Shown: positions 38,612 to 49,031, counted from the stretch's first letter. The stretch: DNA of 64,000 nucleotides from Pleomorphomonas oryzae DSM 16300 (GCF_000422965.1 NZ_AUHB01000009.1:124001-188000), one strand, 5' to 3'. The notes: a model not told the origin generated them from the sequence alone. Translations and numbers: made by a program.

Positions 38612-39763
38612 ATGCGGCGTTTCGGTAGCTATCTCTTTTTGCGAACGCTCTACGCCTTCATCGGCGTAATGCTGACGCTCGCCGGTATCGCCTGGGTGAC
38701 GCAGGCACTCCGCCGCTTCGACCTGGTGACGGCCAAGGGGCAGGCGATCGCGGTCTATCTCGGCCTCACCCTGCTGTCGATGCCGCGCGTTCTCGGCGTG
38801 GTGGCGCCGTTCGCGCTGGTGGTGGCTTTAGTCCTGGTCTTGCAGCGCCTCCAGGCGGAAAGCGGCATCGTGGCCATCACGGCTGCCGGCGTTTCACAGC
38901 GTCGCCTTGCCCTGCCCTTCATCACCTCGGCGTTAGTCGTATCGGCTTTCGTCACCGCACTGGCCTTCTGGTTCAACCCGATTGCATCGCGCTCCGTCAT
39001 GGACATGATGCAGACAGTGAGAGCCGATGTGGTCGCCAACGTCATCCAGCCAGGTCGGTTCACTCAGGTTGATACGGGCCTGACTTTCCATATCCGCAAT
39101 CGCGACGGCGACGGGTCTCTGCTTGATCTGTTCATTCTGGACGAACGAAACCCGGAATATTCCTATACCTACTCGGCCAAACGCGGCCGCGTTGCCGAGG
39201 TGACGGGGCGTTCGATGATCGTCATGGAACAGGGAACCATCGAAAGAAAAGCGAAGGCAACCGGGGCCAACACGTTCGTCACGTTCGGCTCATATGCCTT
39301 CGATCTCAGCCAGTTGGCGGGAAAGCCGGGCGCCGCGAATTACGGTCTCTCGGAGCGGACGATCGGCGAACTCTTGGGCCTGCGCAAGACTGAGGACACT
39401 CCTGAAATCGCCCCGGAAATCATGAACCGTCTTGCCGAGCCCATCTATCCGCTGGCCCAGACGCTTGCCGTTTTTCTGTTCCTCGGCTTTCCGACGACCA
39501 ACCGCCGTGGTCAGACTCTGCCGGTGACAATGGCAATCATCGTCGGCTCGATCGTTCGCGTGCTTGGCTTTGTTGTCATGGGGATATCAAAGGGAGCGCC
39601 CGAAATATCCTTCATGGCGGTTGCCGCGCCGACGCTCCTGACGATTGTCTTCGCCATTATGATCATCGTCGGGATCCATCCGACGGTCTCTACCGGTTTC
39701 GTGGACAATCTGATCGACCGCCTGCGGCGAGCGATCATGGGTCGGCAGGAGGCAGCCCGATGA
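38612..39763 (+). CDS. lptF: LPS export permease LptF
   Basis: A 383-residue inner-membrane subunit of the LptB2FG exporter that extracts lipopolysaccharide and feeds it to the periplasmic bridge. Three N-terminal helices, a periplasmic beta-jellyroll at about residues 130-265, and three C-terminal helices follow the YjgP/YjgQ plan. The N-terminal RFGSYLFLRTLYAFIGVMLTL is typical. Its stop overlaps the lptG start by four bases (ATGA), meaning translational coupling. First gene of lptF-lptG-lptD-surA-pdxA-rsmA. Confidence 0.95.
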   Translation: MRRFGSYLFLRTLYAFIGVMLTLAGIAWVTQALRRFDLVTAKGQAIAVYLGLTLLSMPRVLGVVAPFALVVALVLVLQRLQAESGIVAITAAGVSQRRLALPFITSALVVSAFVTALAFWFNPIASRSVMDMMQTVRADVVANVIQPGRFTQVDTGLTFHIRNRDGDGSLLDLFILDERNPEYSYTYSAKRGRVAEVTGRSMIVMEQGTIERKAKATGANTFVTFGSYAFDLSQLAGKPGAANYGLSERTIGELLGLRKTEDTPEIAPEIMNRLAEPIYPLAQTLAVFLFLGFPTTNRRGQTLPVTMAIIVGSIVRVLGFVVMGISKGAPEISFMAVAAPTLLTIVFAIMIIVGIHPTVSTGFVDNLIDRLRRAIMGRQEAAR

Positions 39764-40854
39764 TTGGCCGGTCGCTTGCCACCTATTTCACACTCCGTTT
39801 TGCGGTGTGGATCCTGGGAATGTTCGTCGGCATCTTCATGCTGGTCTTCCTCATCGATTCGATCGAGTTATTACGCTCATCGGGAGGGCGCGACGATATT
39901 TCGGTGGCGTTGGTCATCGCCGCGTCGGCCTTGCGTGTGCCGGCTCTGATGGAGCAGGTGTTGCCTTTCGCCGTGCTGCTTGGTTCGATCGCCGCTTTTG
40001 TGACGCTGTCACGCGGATCCGAGCTGATGATCGTGCGGGCGGCCGGTCTCTCCGTCTGGCAATTTACCCTGCCCGCCCTCGTCTTCGCGCTGGTGCTCGG
40101 CATTGCTACCTCGACGATTTACAATCCGCTGGCGACCTGGGCCCGCAATATATCGAGCGACATTATGGTGGGCTCTCGCGCCAGCGTTATGACCGCTCTG
40201 CTGTCGGGATCAGCGACGCCGAGTTGGACACGGCAGCGCACCGGCGATGGCAACGCGGTGCTGCATACCGAAGGCGTCACGGATGGAGGCAACACCATTC
40301 TTCAGCCAGTGTTTTGGGTGTTTGGCGCCGACGGCATGCTGGCCGAACGCGTGGAGGCCGAGATCGGTCGACTGGAACCCGGACAATGGCGCCTCTCCGA
40401 CGCAACAGTGACCCAAAGCAGCGGCGTCCCCGAGCATCGCGACAGCTTTTTTGTCCCGACGGCGCTGACAGCCGAGCAGGTCGCCGGCGGCCTCGGTTCG
40501 CCCGATAGCATCTCCTTCTGGCAGTTGCCTGACGCGATCGCTCAGGCGCGCGCCTCGTCGCTGCCGGCAAACAGATTCAGCCTTCAGTATCAATCGCTCC
40601 TGGCCCGTCCGCTGCTGCTCGCTTCGATGGTTCTCATTGCTGCAACAGTGTCTCTGGGATTTGCGCGATATGGCGGTGGCGAGAAGATGATTCTCGGTGG
40701 CGTCGTCGCTGGCTTCGTGCTTTATGTCGTCATCGAGGTTGCCCGTTCGCTGGGCAGCGAGGGGCTGGTTTCACCAATCCTCGCCGCGTGGGCGCCCTCG
40801 ATCGTGGCGATCCTGTTGGGTTCCACGGTTCTGTTGTTCCGCGAGGATGGGTGA
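39760..40854 (+). CDS. lptG: LPS export permease LptG
   Basis: A 364-residue partner of LptF with the same six-helix plus beta-jellyroll plan (N-terminal IGRSLATYFTLRFAVWILGMFVGIF). Family segments include LRVPALMEQVLPFAVLLGSIAAFV near residue 60. It starts inside the lptF stop (ATGA) and ends overlapping the GTG of lptD by four bases, so the three genes are translationally coupled. LptF/LptG heterodimers act with LptB, whose gene is not in this window. Confidence 0.95.
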   Translation: MIGRSLATYFTLRFAVWILGMFVGIFMLVFLIDSIELLRSSGGRDDISVALVIAASALRVPALMEQVLPFAVLLGSIAAFVTLSRGSELMIVRAAGLSVWQFTLPALVFALVLGIATSTIYNPLATWARNISSDIMVGSRASVMTALLSGSATPSWTRQRTGDGNAVLHTEGVTDGGNTILQPVFWVFGADGMLAERVEAEIGRLEPGQWRLSDATVTQSSGVPEHRDSFFVPTALTAEQVAGGLGSPDSISFWQLPDAIAQARASSLPANRFSLQYQSLLARPLLLASMVLIAATVSLGFARYGGGEKMILGGVVAGFVLYVVIEVARSLGSEGLVSPILAAWAPSIVAILLGSTVLLFREDG

Positions 40855-43238
40855 GCGTGCGTAGATCTATCGTATCGCAGGCATCGGAGCCGAGAACCGC
40901 CGCGCGCCTTCTGTGCGGCGTGGCGGCTACGATTCTCATCTTCCTGCCGTCTGGCGCCCTTGCCCAGTTCGTCAAAGACACGTCGCTGACCGGCATGATC
41001 AGCTCGGCCAAGCCGCCGAGCCCCGACGAGAAGCTGATGATCGAGGCGGACACGGTCGCCTACGACATGGATGCTGATTCGGTCACCGCGACCGGGCGCG
41101 TCGTCATCTATTATCTCAACCACGTGGTGGTGGCTGACGAAGTGATCGTCAACCGCAAGACCAATCGCGTGACGGCGGTCGGACACGTCGAAATCACCGA
41201 TCCTGACGGCAACGTTGTTCACAGCGACAAGGTCGACCTCGATAACGATCTCGCCAACGGCGTCATGGAAGGCCTCGAACTGGTCACGTCCGATCGGGTT
41301 GCGTTCACGGCCCGCCATGCCGAGCGAAGCAACGGCGATCTGACGGTTCTCAATGACGGCACCTATCTTCCCTGCGTCGACTGCAATGGCGTGAAGGGCA
41401 AAAAGCCAATTTGGCAGATCAAGGCGAATCGCATTCTGCACAAGCAGAAAGATCAGACGATCGTCTTCGAAAATGCCACGTTCGAGTTTCTGGGTGTGCC
41501 GCTCGCCTGGGTGCCGGTGCTGTCCCAGCCGGACCCGTCGGTCAAGAACAAGACCGGCCTGTTGATGCCGAGCGCCAAGAGCAGCAGAATGCTCGGCTAT
41601 TCGGTCAGGGTCCCCTATTACATCTCGCTCGATCCGAGCTACGGCTTGACGCTGACGCCCTCGGTTTATACGCGCCAAGGCCTGCTGTTCTCCGGCGAAT
41701 GGCGCCAGAAGCTGGAAGGTGGTCAGTACTCGATTACGCTCTCCGGCATCCATCAGAATGATCCTGAGGCTTTTGGGAAGTATTCGTCCGGCAATGAGCT
41801 TTGGCGCGGCTCCGTGGAATCCTCGGGCAACTTCACGATCAACGAAAATTGGTCGTGGGGCTGGAATTTCGCTGTGGCGAGCGACAAGACTTTCATGAAG
41901 AACTACGACCTCAAGTCCGGCAACTCGGACGCGGCGGTCAATGAGATCTATCTGAGAGGCGCTCGCGATCGTAACCGTTTCGACTTGGAGGCCTACGGCT
42001 TCTTTGTGCAGCAGGAAGATTCTCAGACGTCGACGCTGGCGCAGGATCATGATCTGCAGGAGAAGCAGCCTTACGTTTACCCGGCGATCGACTCCAAGGT
42101 TTATGCCAAGGATCCGGTGTTCGGCGGTGAAGCATCGCTGGCCACCAATTTCACCAGTCTCACCCGGACCAAGGACGACATCTACCAGATCGATAGCAAC
42201 GGCAACGGCGTCTTCGATCCGGGCGAGAAAACCCGCGTTCGGGCCGCGGCCGGCACCTTTGACCGCCTCAGTATAGACGCTATGTGGCGCCGCCGAATGG
42301 TCGACCAGACCGGTGGTGTGTTGACGCCATTCCTCTATTTCCGCGGCGACGCCATTTTCTCAGACCCGCACAACAGTTCGGTTCTTCCGGATACATCGAG
42401 CGGGCTTATCGGGCGGGCCATGCCGGCGGCCGGCCTCGAATACAGCTATCCGGTGGCGATCACCTCATCGGTTGGAAACCAGATCATCGAGCCGATCGCG
42501 CAGTTGATCGTTCGTCCCGACGAGATGGAGGCGACCCACATTTCGAACGAGGACTCTCAGAGCCTCGTATTCGACGCCAACAGCTTGTTCGATTATGACA
42601 AATTCTCGGGCTACGATCGTGTCGAGGGTGGAACGCGCGCCAATGTCGGCCTTCGTTATTCCGGCTCCTTCAGCCATGGGTTCGGTGTGAGCGGCACCTT
42701 CGGCCAGTCGTTCCAGCTCGCTGGCGTCAATTCCTTTGCCGAAGCAACCCGATATGACACCGGCCTTTATTCGGGTCTGGAGTCCGACGTCTCGGACTAT
42801 GTGGCAGGCCTCAGCCTCAGTACCAAGACCGGGTTCCTTGCCAGTACCGGGGTGCGCCTCGATCACGAGGATTTTGCGGTCAATCGCTTTGACGGTCAGA
42901 TTCTCGGTATCGGCGGCCCCCTGACGGCGGCGCTGACATATGCCTACATTCGCTCGCAGCCCGCTCTCGGCATTGACGAGGACCGCTCCGAACTCCAGGC
43001 TGCCACAAGCCTCAGGCTGACCGAAAATTGGCGCGCCTTCGCCTCGAGTCGCTACGATCTCATCAATGATCAGTTCGTTCGGCATGCGCTGGGGCTTGCC
43101 TATGATACGGAAGAGTTCTCGCTGTCCTTCTCCTATTCGAAGGATCTGACGACGACCCCCGATAACCAGACCTTCTATGTTCGGGCGGGCTTCAAGACGC
43201 TCGGCGAGGTTGGCACCTCCTTCGGCCTGGGCAAGTAA
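40851..43238 (+). CDS. lptD: outer-membrane LPS-assembly protein LptD
   Basis: A 795-residue outer-membrane protein that inserts lipopolysaccharide into the outer leaflet with LptE. Signal peptide about residues 1-37 (LLCGVAATILIFLPSGALAQ). An OstA/LptA-like N-terminal domain with repeated beta strands (IEADTVAYDMDADSVTATGRVVI, then TAVGHVEI) covers about 55-190, followed by the C-terminal barrel. A Cys pair in PCVDCNG near 180 may carry the disulfide that E. coli LptD needs. GTG 40851 overlaps the lptG stop (GTGA). GTG 40857 is the other possible start. Confidence 0.93.
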   Translation: MSVRRSIVSQASEPRTAARLLCGVAATILIFLPSGALAQFVKDTSLTGMISSAKPPSPDEKLMIEADTVAYDMDADSVTATGRVVIYYLNHVVVADEVIVNRKTNRVTAVGHVEITDPDGNVVHSDKVDLDNDLANGVMEGLELVTSDRVAFTARHAERSNGDLTVLNDGTYLPCVDCNGVKGKKPIWQIKANRILHKQKDQTIVFENATFEFLGVPLAWVPVLSQPDPSVKNKTGLLMPSAKSSRMLGYSVRVPYYISLDPSYGLTLTPSVYTRQGLLFSGEWRQKLEGGQYSITLSGIHQNDPEAFGKYSSGNELWRGSVESSGNFTINENWSWGWNFAVASDKTFMKNYDLKSGNSDAAVNEIYLRGARDRNRFDLEAYGFFVQQEDSQTSTLAQDHDLQEKQPYVYPAIDSKVYAKDPVFGGEASLATNFTSLTRTKDDIYQIDSNGNGVFDPGEKTRVRAAAGTFDRLSIDAMWRRRMVDQTGGVLTPFLYFRGDAIFSDPHNSSVLPDTSSGLIGRAMPAAGLEYSYPVAITSSVGNQIIEPIAQLIVRPDEMEATHISNEDSQSLVFDANSLFDYDKFSGYDRVEGGTRANVGLRYSGSFSHGFGVSGTFGQSFQLAGVNSFAEATRYDTGLYSGLESDVSDYVAGLSLSTKTGFLASTGVRLDHEDFAVNRFDGQILGIGGPLTAALTYAYIRSQPALGIDEDRSELQAATSLRLTENWRAFASSRYDLINDQFVRHALGLAYDTEEFSLSFSYSKDLTTTPDNQTFYVRAGFKTLGEVGTSFGLGK

Positions 43239-43341
43239 GGTTTCTGATCGTCGTAGGTTCGGCATTCCGGACCATCGACTTGACAAATTTCATCGTTAAT
43301 TGCCTCAGGGATTCGGACAGAACGGGCGGAGAGGGGTAAAG

Positions 43342-44310
43342 ATGCAACATATCGTGACGGTCGCGAGGAATATGCGGGGCGCGCTCTTGGCTGCGACCAT
43401 TGCCGCGGTGGCCTCGCTGTCGCTGACCGGTCCTGTTCTCATCACCCCCGCTCAGGCGGAAAACAACATTAAGGTCGTGGTCAACGATCAGGCCATCACG
43501 ACGATGGATGTCCAGTCGCGTGCGCGCTTGCTGCAGCTCGCCATGCACCTTGCCCCCGGCGCCGCGGCCAAGGCTGCTGTGGACGAACTGGTCGACGAGC
43601 AGTTGCGGCTTCAAGAAGGAGCGCGGCGCGGCGTCGTGGTCACCGAGGATGCCGTGGTTGCCGCGCTGACTACCATTGCCTCCCGGTCCAAATTGACTGT
43701 GCCGCAGTTCGAGCAGGCGCTCGCCCACGGGGGCGTGCCGATCAAGACCTTCAAGGATCGCATTCGCGCCCAGATGGTCTGGGGGCGCATCATTCGCGCT
43801 AAGATCCAGCAGGACATCAAGACCGAGTCGGCCGATCTCATTCAACAGATGCGCAACCGTGAAAAGAACGCCAATAGCGTCACGGCTAGCGACTACATGC
43901 TCCAGCGCGTGGTGTTCGCCGTCCAGCGGAGCGCCTCACCGGCCGACGTCAACCGCCGCAAGGCCGAAGCCGAGGCGATGCGGGGCAAGTTCCGCACTTG
44001 TAACGAAGGTCTGGCCATGGCCAAGGGCCTCCGGGAAGTGGCGGTCATCAACATCGGCCGCAAACTGGCGAGCGAAGTGCCGCCGGGCCTGAAGGACGAG
44101 CTGGAGAAGACGCCGGAGGGTCACCTCACGGCCCCGCAGCGCTCCGATCTCGGTTTTGAGATGTATGCGGTGTGCAGCAAGATCGAAGTCACCGGCGAGG
44201 CCGCTGTTGCGGCTGGCCTTGATGCCGAAGCGCTCGACAAGCGTGGCGAAGAGACTTCGAAAAAGCTCACCCAGGAACTGAAGCAAAAAGCCAACATCAT
44301 CTATCGCTGA
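43342..44310 (+). CDS. surA: SurA-like periplasmic chaperone/peptidyl-prolyl isomerase
   Basis: A 322-residue exported protein. The signal peptide is about residues 1-39 (LLAATIAAVASLSLTGPVLITPAQA). It is followed by a SurA N-terminal domain (VVVNDQAITTMDVQSRARLL) and one parvulin-like region at about 180-285 that is divergent, so isomerase activity is doubtful. The location right after lptD fits a chaperone for outer-membrane proteins, including LptD itself. ATG 43342 has GGAGAGGGG in front, 14 codons after an unsupported earlier start. A gap of 103 bases from lptD contains a perfect TTGACA at 43279 without a good -10 box. Confidence 0.88.
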   Translation: MQHIVTVARNMRGALLAATIAAVASLSLTGPVLITPAQAENNIKVVVNDQAITTMDVQSRARLLQLAMHLAPGAAAKAAVDELVDEQLRLQEGARRGVVVTEDAVVAALTTIASRSKLTVPQFEQALAHGGVPIKTFKDRIRAQMVWGRIIRAKIQQDIKTESADLIQQMRNREKNANSVTASDYMLQRVVFAVQRSASPADVNRRKAEAEAMRGKFRTCNEGLAMAKGLREVAVINIGRKLASEVPPGLKDELEKTPEGHLTAPQRSDLGFEMYAVCSKIEVTGEAAVAAGLDAEALDKRGEETSKKLTQELKQKANIIYR

Positions 44311-44312
44311 TC

Positions 44313-45350
44313 ATGCCGGACATGTCAGCCGTCAAGCCGGCAGCCCCTCTCGCAGTATCGGTTGGCGAGCCCGCCGGTATCGGCGCGGAAATCATTGCCA
44401 AGGCTTGGCTTATGAGGCGAGAAAAAGCGCTGCCGCCCTTCTATGTGGTTGCGTGTCCCGCCTTCGTTGAAAGCCGCCTTGCTCGCCTCGGTCTCAAGGT
44501 ACCTGTCGCCGTAGTCACCCCCGACTCGGCGGCGGCGACCTTTTCGGACGCATTGCCCGTATTCGATCTCGGGCGCCCAGTGGAAGATCGTCCCGGAGAA
44601 CTGTCGGAAGCAACGGCGGCGGCCACCATCGCCGCCATTGAGACGGCAGTCCGTCACATCCGCGACGGGCAGGCGAGCGGCATCGTCACAGCACCCATCC
44701 AGAAATCCAATCTCTATGCGGCCGGATTCAAATTTCCCGGCCACACAGAGTTTTTGGGCGAGCTTGCTCGCCGGCTCTGGCCCGATGCGCCGCACGAGCC
44801 GGTGATGATGCTGGCCGGGCCGGAACTGGCCACCGTACCCGTCACCGTGCACATTGCGTTGCGGAACGTACCCGACGTGCTGACCGGCGACATGATCCTG
44901 GCAACCGCTCGCATCGTCGACCGAGAAATGAAGGCGAAGTTCGGCCTTGCCCGACCGCGTCTTGCCGTCGCCGGCCTCAACCCACATGCCGGCGAAGAGG
45001 GAGCCATGGGGCGCGAGGATATGAAAATCGTCGCACCGGCCGTCGCGCAGCTCCGGGCGGAGGGAATCGATGCGCGGGGACCGTTGCCGTCCGATACGCT
45101 TTTCCACGCCGCCGCTCGCAAAACCTACGACGTCGTGCTGGCCATGTACCACGATCAGGCGCTGATCCCGGTCAAGACCATCGCCTTCGATGAAACGGTC
45201 AACGTGACGCTCGGCTTGCCATTCGTCCGGACATCGCCCGATCACGGCACTGCGCTGGATATCGCCGCCAAGGGCGTCGCCGATCCATCCAGCCTGGTCG
45301 CCGCCCTCAAAATGTCGGGGCGCATGGCTTCGGGTGGCACACGGACATGA
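44313..45350 (+). CDS. pdxA: 4-hydroxythreonine-4-phosphate dehydrogenase
   Basis: A 345-residue PdxA, which oxidises 4-phosphohydroxy-L-threonine in pyridoxal 5'-phosphate synthesis. Family motifs: [13 protein letters not shown] near residue 16, [22 protein letters not shown] with a metal His, NPHAGEEG with the second His, and [11 protein letters not shown] with the third. Start two bases after the surA stop; MSAVKP at 44322 is an alternative start. Its end overlaps rsmA by four bases (ATGA). Confidence 0.95.
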   Translation: MPDMSAVKPAAPLAVSVGEPAGIGAEIIAKAWLMRREKALPPFYVVACPAFVESRLARLGLKVPVAVVTPDSAAATFSDALPVFDLGRPVEDRPGELSEATAAATIAAIETAVRHIRDGQASGIVTAPIQKSNLYAAGFKFPGHTEFLGELARRLWPDAPHEPVMMLAGPELATVPVTVHIALRNVPDVLTGDMILATARIVDREMKAKFGLARPRLAVAGLNPHAGEEGAMGREDMKIVAPAVAQLRAEGIDARGPLPSDTLFHAAARKTYDVVLAMYHDQALIPVKTIAFDETVNVTLGLPFVRTSPDHGTALDIAAKGVADPSSLVAALKMSGRMASGGTRT

Positions 45351-46189
45351 GCCAGATCGACGATCTGCCGCCTCTGCGCGATGTCATTGAACGGCATGGC
45401 CTATCGGCCCTGAAAAGCCTGGGGCAGAACTTCCTTCTCGACCTCAACCTCACAGCCCGCATCGCCCGCGCCGCCGGTAACCTTGCCGGCCGGACCGTAG
45501 TGGAGGTTGGCCCGGGCCCCGGCGGGCTGACGCGCGCCATTCTTGCCGCCGGTGCGGCCAAGGTCCACGTCATCGAACGGGACCGTCGAGCCATTGCGGC
45601 GCTCGAGGAAATCGGCAGTTACTATCCCGGCCGGTTGCATATCATCGAAGGCGACGCGCTCGAAGTGGATAGCGCCGCCCTCGGCGATGAACCGCCGGTC
45701 ATCATGGCCAACCTGCCCTACAATATCGCGACGCCACTTCTCACCGGCTGGCTCTCGCCGGCAAGCTGGCCGCCGCGCTGGACGGCCATGGTGCTGATGT
45801 TTCAGAAGGAAGTCGCCGATCGCATCACAGCCGCGGCTGGCGACGATGCCTATGGTCGCCTCGGCGTCCTTTGTGGCTGGCGGAGCTATGCCACCGAGAT
45901 GTTCGACATCTCACCCAAGGCCTTCGTGCCACCGCCCAAGGTGACATCGACGGTCGTGCATTTCGCGCCGCGCCCCGAGCCCCTGCCCTGCGATCAGGCG
46001 GATCTCGAAGCCGTCACCGCCGCCGCCTTCGGCCAACGCCGCAAGATGCTGCGGCAAAGCCTGAAGGCGCTGGGCGTTGATCCGGCCGCCCTGTGCGCCG
46101 CTGCCGGCGTCGAACCGACGGCCCGCGCCGAGACGATCCCGGTGAAGGGCTTTGTCGACATTGCCAACGCCTGGAAGGCGATGCGCTGA
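45347..46189 (+). CDS. rsmA: 16S rRNA dimethyladenosine transferase
   Basis: A 280-residue KsgA/RsmA that dimethylates A1518 and A1519 of 16S rRNA during small-subunit assembly. The S-adenosylmethionine site is [15 protein letters not shown] near residue 49, and the catalytic [10 protein letters not shown] near 123. Full length. It overlaps pdxA by four bases and is the last gene of the operon. The pdxA-rsmA end of this operon is conserved in proteobacteria. An intergenic repeat follows. Confidence 0.96.
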   Translation: MSQIDDLPPLRDVIERHGLSALKSLGQNFLLDLNLTARIARAAGNLAGRTVVEVGPGPGGLTRAILAAGAAKVHVIERDRRAIAALEEIGSYYPGRLHIIEGDALEVDSAALGDEPPVIMANLPYNIATPLLTGWLSPASWPPRWTAMVLMFQKEVADRITAAAGDDAYGRLGVLCGWRSYATEMFDISPKAFVPPPKVTSTVVHFAPRPEPLPCDQADLEAVTAAAFGQRRKMLRQSLKALGVDPAALCAAAGVEPTARAETIPVKGFVDIANAWKAMR

Positions 46190-46196
46190 CCTAGAC

Positions 46197-46290
46197 CGTT
46201 TCCGGCGAACAGATTCACCGAAACCGCTCTATCCCATTGTTAAGACGCAATTTCGGACGCAAAACCGGTTTCCACTTTTGCTGAAATTGC
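46197..46290. repeat. rhizobial-type intergenic palindromic repeat
   Basis: Two adjoining hairpins fill the 102-base gap between rsmA and gmk. The first is an imperfect pairing of CCGTTTCCGGCGAA with TTCACCGAAACCG. The second pairs GCAATTTC (46247-46254) exactly with GAAATTGC (46283-46290). The inner text GCAAAACCGGTTTCCACTTT closely resembles dispersed repeats I remember from Rhizobiales genomes. There is only one copy in this window, so repetition is not shown here. Confidence 0.55.
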
Positions 46291-46291
46291 T

Positions 46292-46942
46292 TCACGTCAG
46301 CAGCGTTGCGACGAACCCTTCGATTCCCTCGGCTGCCCGCGACCGTCGGCTGCGTTCGGCGCGCAGAATGGCGGTGAGATCGGCGAAGGCGGCATCGAGG
46401 TCGTCGTTGACGACGACATAATCGAAGTTCGACCATTCGGCGATTTCGCGCCGGGCGTTGACCAGCCGCTTCTCGATCACTTCCGGGGCGTCTTCGGCCC
46501 GGCGCGTGAGGCGCGAGCGCAGCTCGGCCATCGACGGCGGCAGAATGAACACCGACACGACATCGGCCGACATCTTGTCGCGCAGCTGCGCCGCGCCTTG
46601 CCAGTCGATATCGAACAGTACGTCACGGCCGGAGGCCAGTGCTTCCTCGACCGGCGCTTGCGGCGTTCCGTAGTAGTTGCCGTGCACTTCCGCCCATTCC
46701 AGAAGCTCGCCGCCATCGCGCATCGAGATGAAGCGCTGCTGTGAAATGAAATGGTAATGCACGCCGTTGATCTCGCTCGGGCGGCGATCGCGCGTCGTCA
46801 CCGAGATGGACAGCGTCATGTCGCGGTCGGTGTCGAGAATATTGCGCGACAGCGTACCCTTGCCGGCACCGGACGGCGACGAAATGACGAACATCAGTCC
46901 ACGGCGGGGAAAGCGGATATGCCTTTGATCTGCGGCGACCAT
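46292..46942 (-). CDS. gmk: guanylate kinase
   Basis: A 216-residue GMP kinase, cytoplasmic, making GDP from GMP and ATP. The P-loop [10 protein letters not shown] is near residues 21-30. The GMP-binding segment [17 protein letters not shown] and the lid region are intact. Two starts are possible: ATG 46942, or GTG 46951, which overlaps the yicC stop by four bases; I choose ATG because GAG sits eight bases upstream of it. Co-transcribed after yicC, an arrangement seen in many bacteria. Confidence 0.95.
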   Translation of the reverse strand: MVAADQRHIRFPRRGLMFVISSPSGAGKGTLSRNILDTDRDMTLSISVTTRDRRPSEINGVHYHFISQQRFISMRDGGELLEWAEVHGNYYGTPQAPVEEALASGRDVLFDIDWQGAAQLRDKMSADVVSVFILPPSMAELRSRLTRRAEDAPEVIEKRLVNARREIAEWSNFDYVVVNDDLDAAFADLTAILRAERSRRSRAAEGIEGFVATLLT

Positions 46943-46947
46943 GAGAT

Positions 46948-47832
46948 TCACTCGACGTTCTGGACCTGCTCCTTGAACTGATCGACCACCGCCTTGAGAG
47001 CGAGGCCAATCCGTGTCAAGGCCGTGTCGTTGGACTTGGAACAGAGGGTATTGGATTCCCGGTTGAACTCCTGCGCCAGGAAGTCCAGCCGGCGACCGAC
47101 AGCGGCCTCGCTGGCCATGAGCTCGCGGGCCTGGGCGATATGCGCCTTGAGGCGATCGATTTCTTCGCGCACGTCGGCGCGGGTGGCGATGAGCGCGGCC
47201 TCGACGTGCAGGCGCTGCGGATCGATATCTTCGCGGGCCAGCAGCACGGCGAGCTGCTCCTCAAGCCGGTCACGGATCGCTTCGGGGGTGCGGGCCGGCA
47301 GCGCCTCGGCTTCGGCAACCAGGCGAGCGACTTCGCTGACCTGATCTCCGAGGATGCGGGAGAGCGCCACGCCTTCACCGGCGCGCGACGCCTGAAAGTC
47401 GGCCAGCACCTTGTCGAAAGCGGTGATCAGTTCGGCTTCGAAGGCCTTGGCGCTCTCTTCGTCCGGCGCCGCCTCGACGACTTCGACGACGCCTCGCACC
47501 GCGAGCAAGCCGTCGAGCGATGCCTCGCGGATACCGGGCGTGCCCGCATAACGGCGAGCCGTATCGATGAGAGCTGACAGCAGGCTTTCATCGATGCGGA
47601 AGGTCTGCGCCGAGGTTTCGCGGGTCACCGTCAGGTTGATTGTCACGTTGCCGCGCGACAGCGCCTCGGACGCCTTGCGGCGCACGGCGATTTCCACGGC
47701 ATCAAAACCAGGTGGCAGGCGCAAGCGCAGGTCCAGCCCGCGCCCGTTGACGGAGCGCAGCTCCCAGGCAAAGCGATTGCCAGCCGCCGAGCCGTCAAAG
47801 CGGGCAAATCCAGTCATACTCTTGAGCGGCAT
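46948..47832 (-). CDS. yicC: YicC/YloC family endoribonuclease
   Basis: A 294-residue YicC-type protein. N-terminal [10 protein letters not shown], central RGNVTINL and [11 protein letters not shown], and C-terminal [20 protein letters not shown] match the two Pfam halves (YicC_N and DUF1732). YicC proteins are metal-dependent endoribonucleases that help degrade small RNA RyhB in E. coli. ATG 47832 follows GGAGGTGAGACC. Overlaps or abuts gmk. Confidence 0.94.
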   Translation of the reverse strand: MPLKSMTGFARFDGSAAGNRFAWELRSVNGRGLDLRLRLPPGFDAVEIAVRRKASEALSRGNVTINLTVTRETSAQTFRIDESLLSALIDTARRYAGTPGIREASLDGLLAVRGVVEVVEAAPDEESAKAFEAELITAFDKVLADFQASRAGEGVALSRILGDQVSEVARLVAEAEALPARTPEAIRDRLEEQLAVLLAREDIDPQRLHVEAALIATRADVREEIDRLKAHIAQARELMASEAAVGRRLDFLAQEFNRESNTLCSKSNDTALTRIGLALKAVVDQFKEQVQNVE

Positions 47833-47981
47833 GGTCTCACCTCCAGTGCAAGCCGGCTTTTACACCAGCGGGGCGAAGCGCCAAGCAAAAAATGAGTATG
47901 CGGACAATGGCCGTTTGGCTTCGGCTTCACAGCCCTTTGGGCGTGACATAGACTCGCCCCAACGACAAAGGGAGAAAGCCA

Positions 47982-49031
47982 ATGGAATACCGTCTGCTCG
48001 GACGTTCTGGCCTCAAGGTTTCGACGCTCACCATGGGCACCATGACCTTTGGTGGCAAGGGTGCTTTCGCCAAGGTGGGTGCCGTGGGCCTGACCGAGGC
48101 GGCGCGTCTCGTCGATCTCTGCCTTGATGCCGGCGTCAACCTGATCGACACCGCCGATGTCTATTCTGAAGGCCTTTCCGAAGAGATCGTCGGCGATCTC
48201 ATGCAGACGCGGAAGGGCAAGGGCGTGCTTCTTGCCACCAAGGTCCGCTTTCCCATGGGCGCCGGGCCGAACGACCGCGGCCTCAGCCGTCACCATATCA
48301 TCGCTGGCTGCGAAGCCAGCCTGCGCCGTCTGAAGACCGAAACCATCGATCTCTACCAGGTGCACCAGTGGGACGGACTGACGCCGGTCGAGGAGTTCAT
48401 GGAGGCGCTCGACAGTCTGGTGCGGGCCGGCAAGGTTCGCTACATCGGCTGCTCCAACTTCTCCGGCTGGCACATCATGAAGGCGCTCGGAGCCGCCACA
48501 GCCGAGCATCGCCAGCGCTTCGTCTCGCAACAGATCCACTACACGCTGGAGGCTCGCGAGGCCGAATACGAACTGGTGCCGATCTCACTCGACCAGGGCC
48601 TCGGCATTCTGGTCTGGAGCCCGCTTGCCGGTGGCCTTCTGTCGGGCAAACATCGCCGCAACGCCGCTCCCGAGGGGACGCGCCAGCTGGCCGGCTGGAC
48701 AGAGCCGCCGATCCGCGACGAAAACCGTCTCTGGGCTATCGTCGACACGCTGGTGGAGATCGGCAACGCGCGCGGCGCCAGCGCGGCCCAGGTCGCGCTC
48801 GCCTGGCTGCTCGGTCGGCCGGGCGTCACCTCGGTGGTGATCGGCGGTCGCACCGAAGCGCAATTTGCCGACAACCTCAAGGCTGCCGATCTCCAGCTTT
48901 CAGGCGATGAACGAAAGCGGCTCGACGACGTCAGCGCGCTGCCGATCCTCTACCCCTATTGGCATCAGATACAGACTGCCAGAGATCGGCTGGGGCCAGC
49001 CGATCTCAGCCTGTTCGGATTGGCGCCTTAG
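47982..49031 (+). CDS. aldo/keto reductase
   Basis: A 349-residue NADPH-dependent aldo/keto reductase. Tetrad residues are D56, Y61 (DTADVYSEG), K87 (ATKVRF) and H128 (YQVHQW). The cofactor end has VVIGGRTEAQ near 288-297. The start is supported by GGGAGAAAG before ATG 47982. Paralogous to 2222-3217, with the same overall plan but a longer N-terminal loop. It is convergent with a LacI-family regulator. Substrate unknown. Confidence 0.92.
   Translation: MEYRLLGRSGLKVSTLTMGTMTFGGKGAFAKVGAVGLTEAARLVDLCLDAGVNLIDTADVYSEGLSEEIVGDLMQTRKGKGVLLATKVRFPMGAGPNDRGLSRHHIIAGCEASLRRLKTETIDLYQVHQWDGLTPVEEFMEALDSLVRAGKVRYIGCSNFSGWHIMKALGAATAEHRQRFVSQQIHYTLEAREAEYELVPISLDQGLGILVWSPLAGGLLSGKHRRNAAPEGTRQLAGWTEPPIRDENRLWAIVDTLVEIGNARGASAAQVALAWLLGRPGVTSVVIGGRTEAQFADNLKAADLQLSGDERKRLDDVSALPILYPYWHQIQTARDRLGPADLSLFGLAP

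Noticed and set aside
43279-43320. TTGACA before surA as a full promoter
   Set aside because: No acceptable -10 box at 16-18 bases; kept only as a note.
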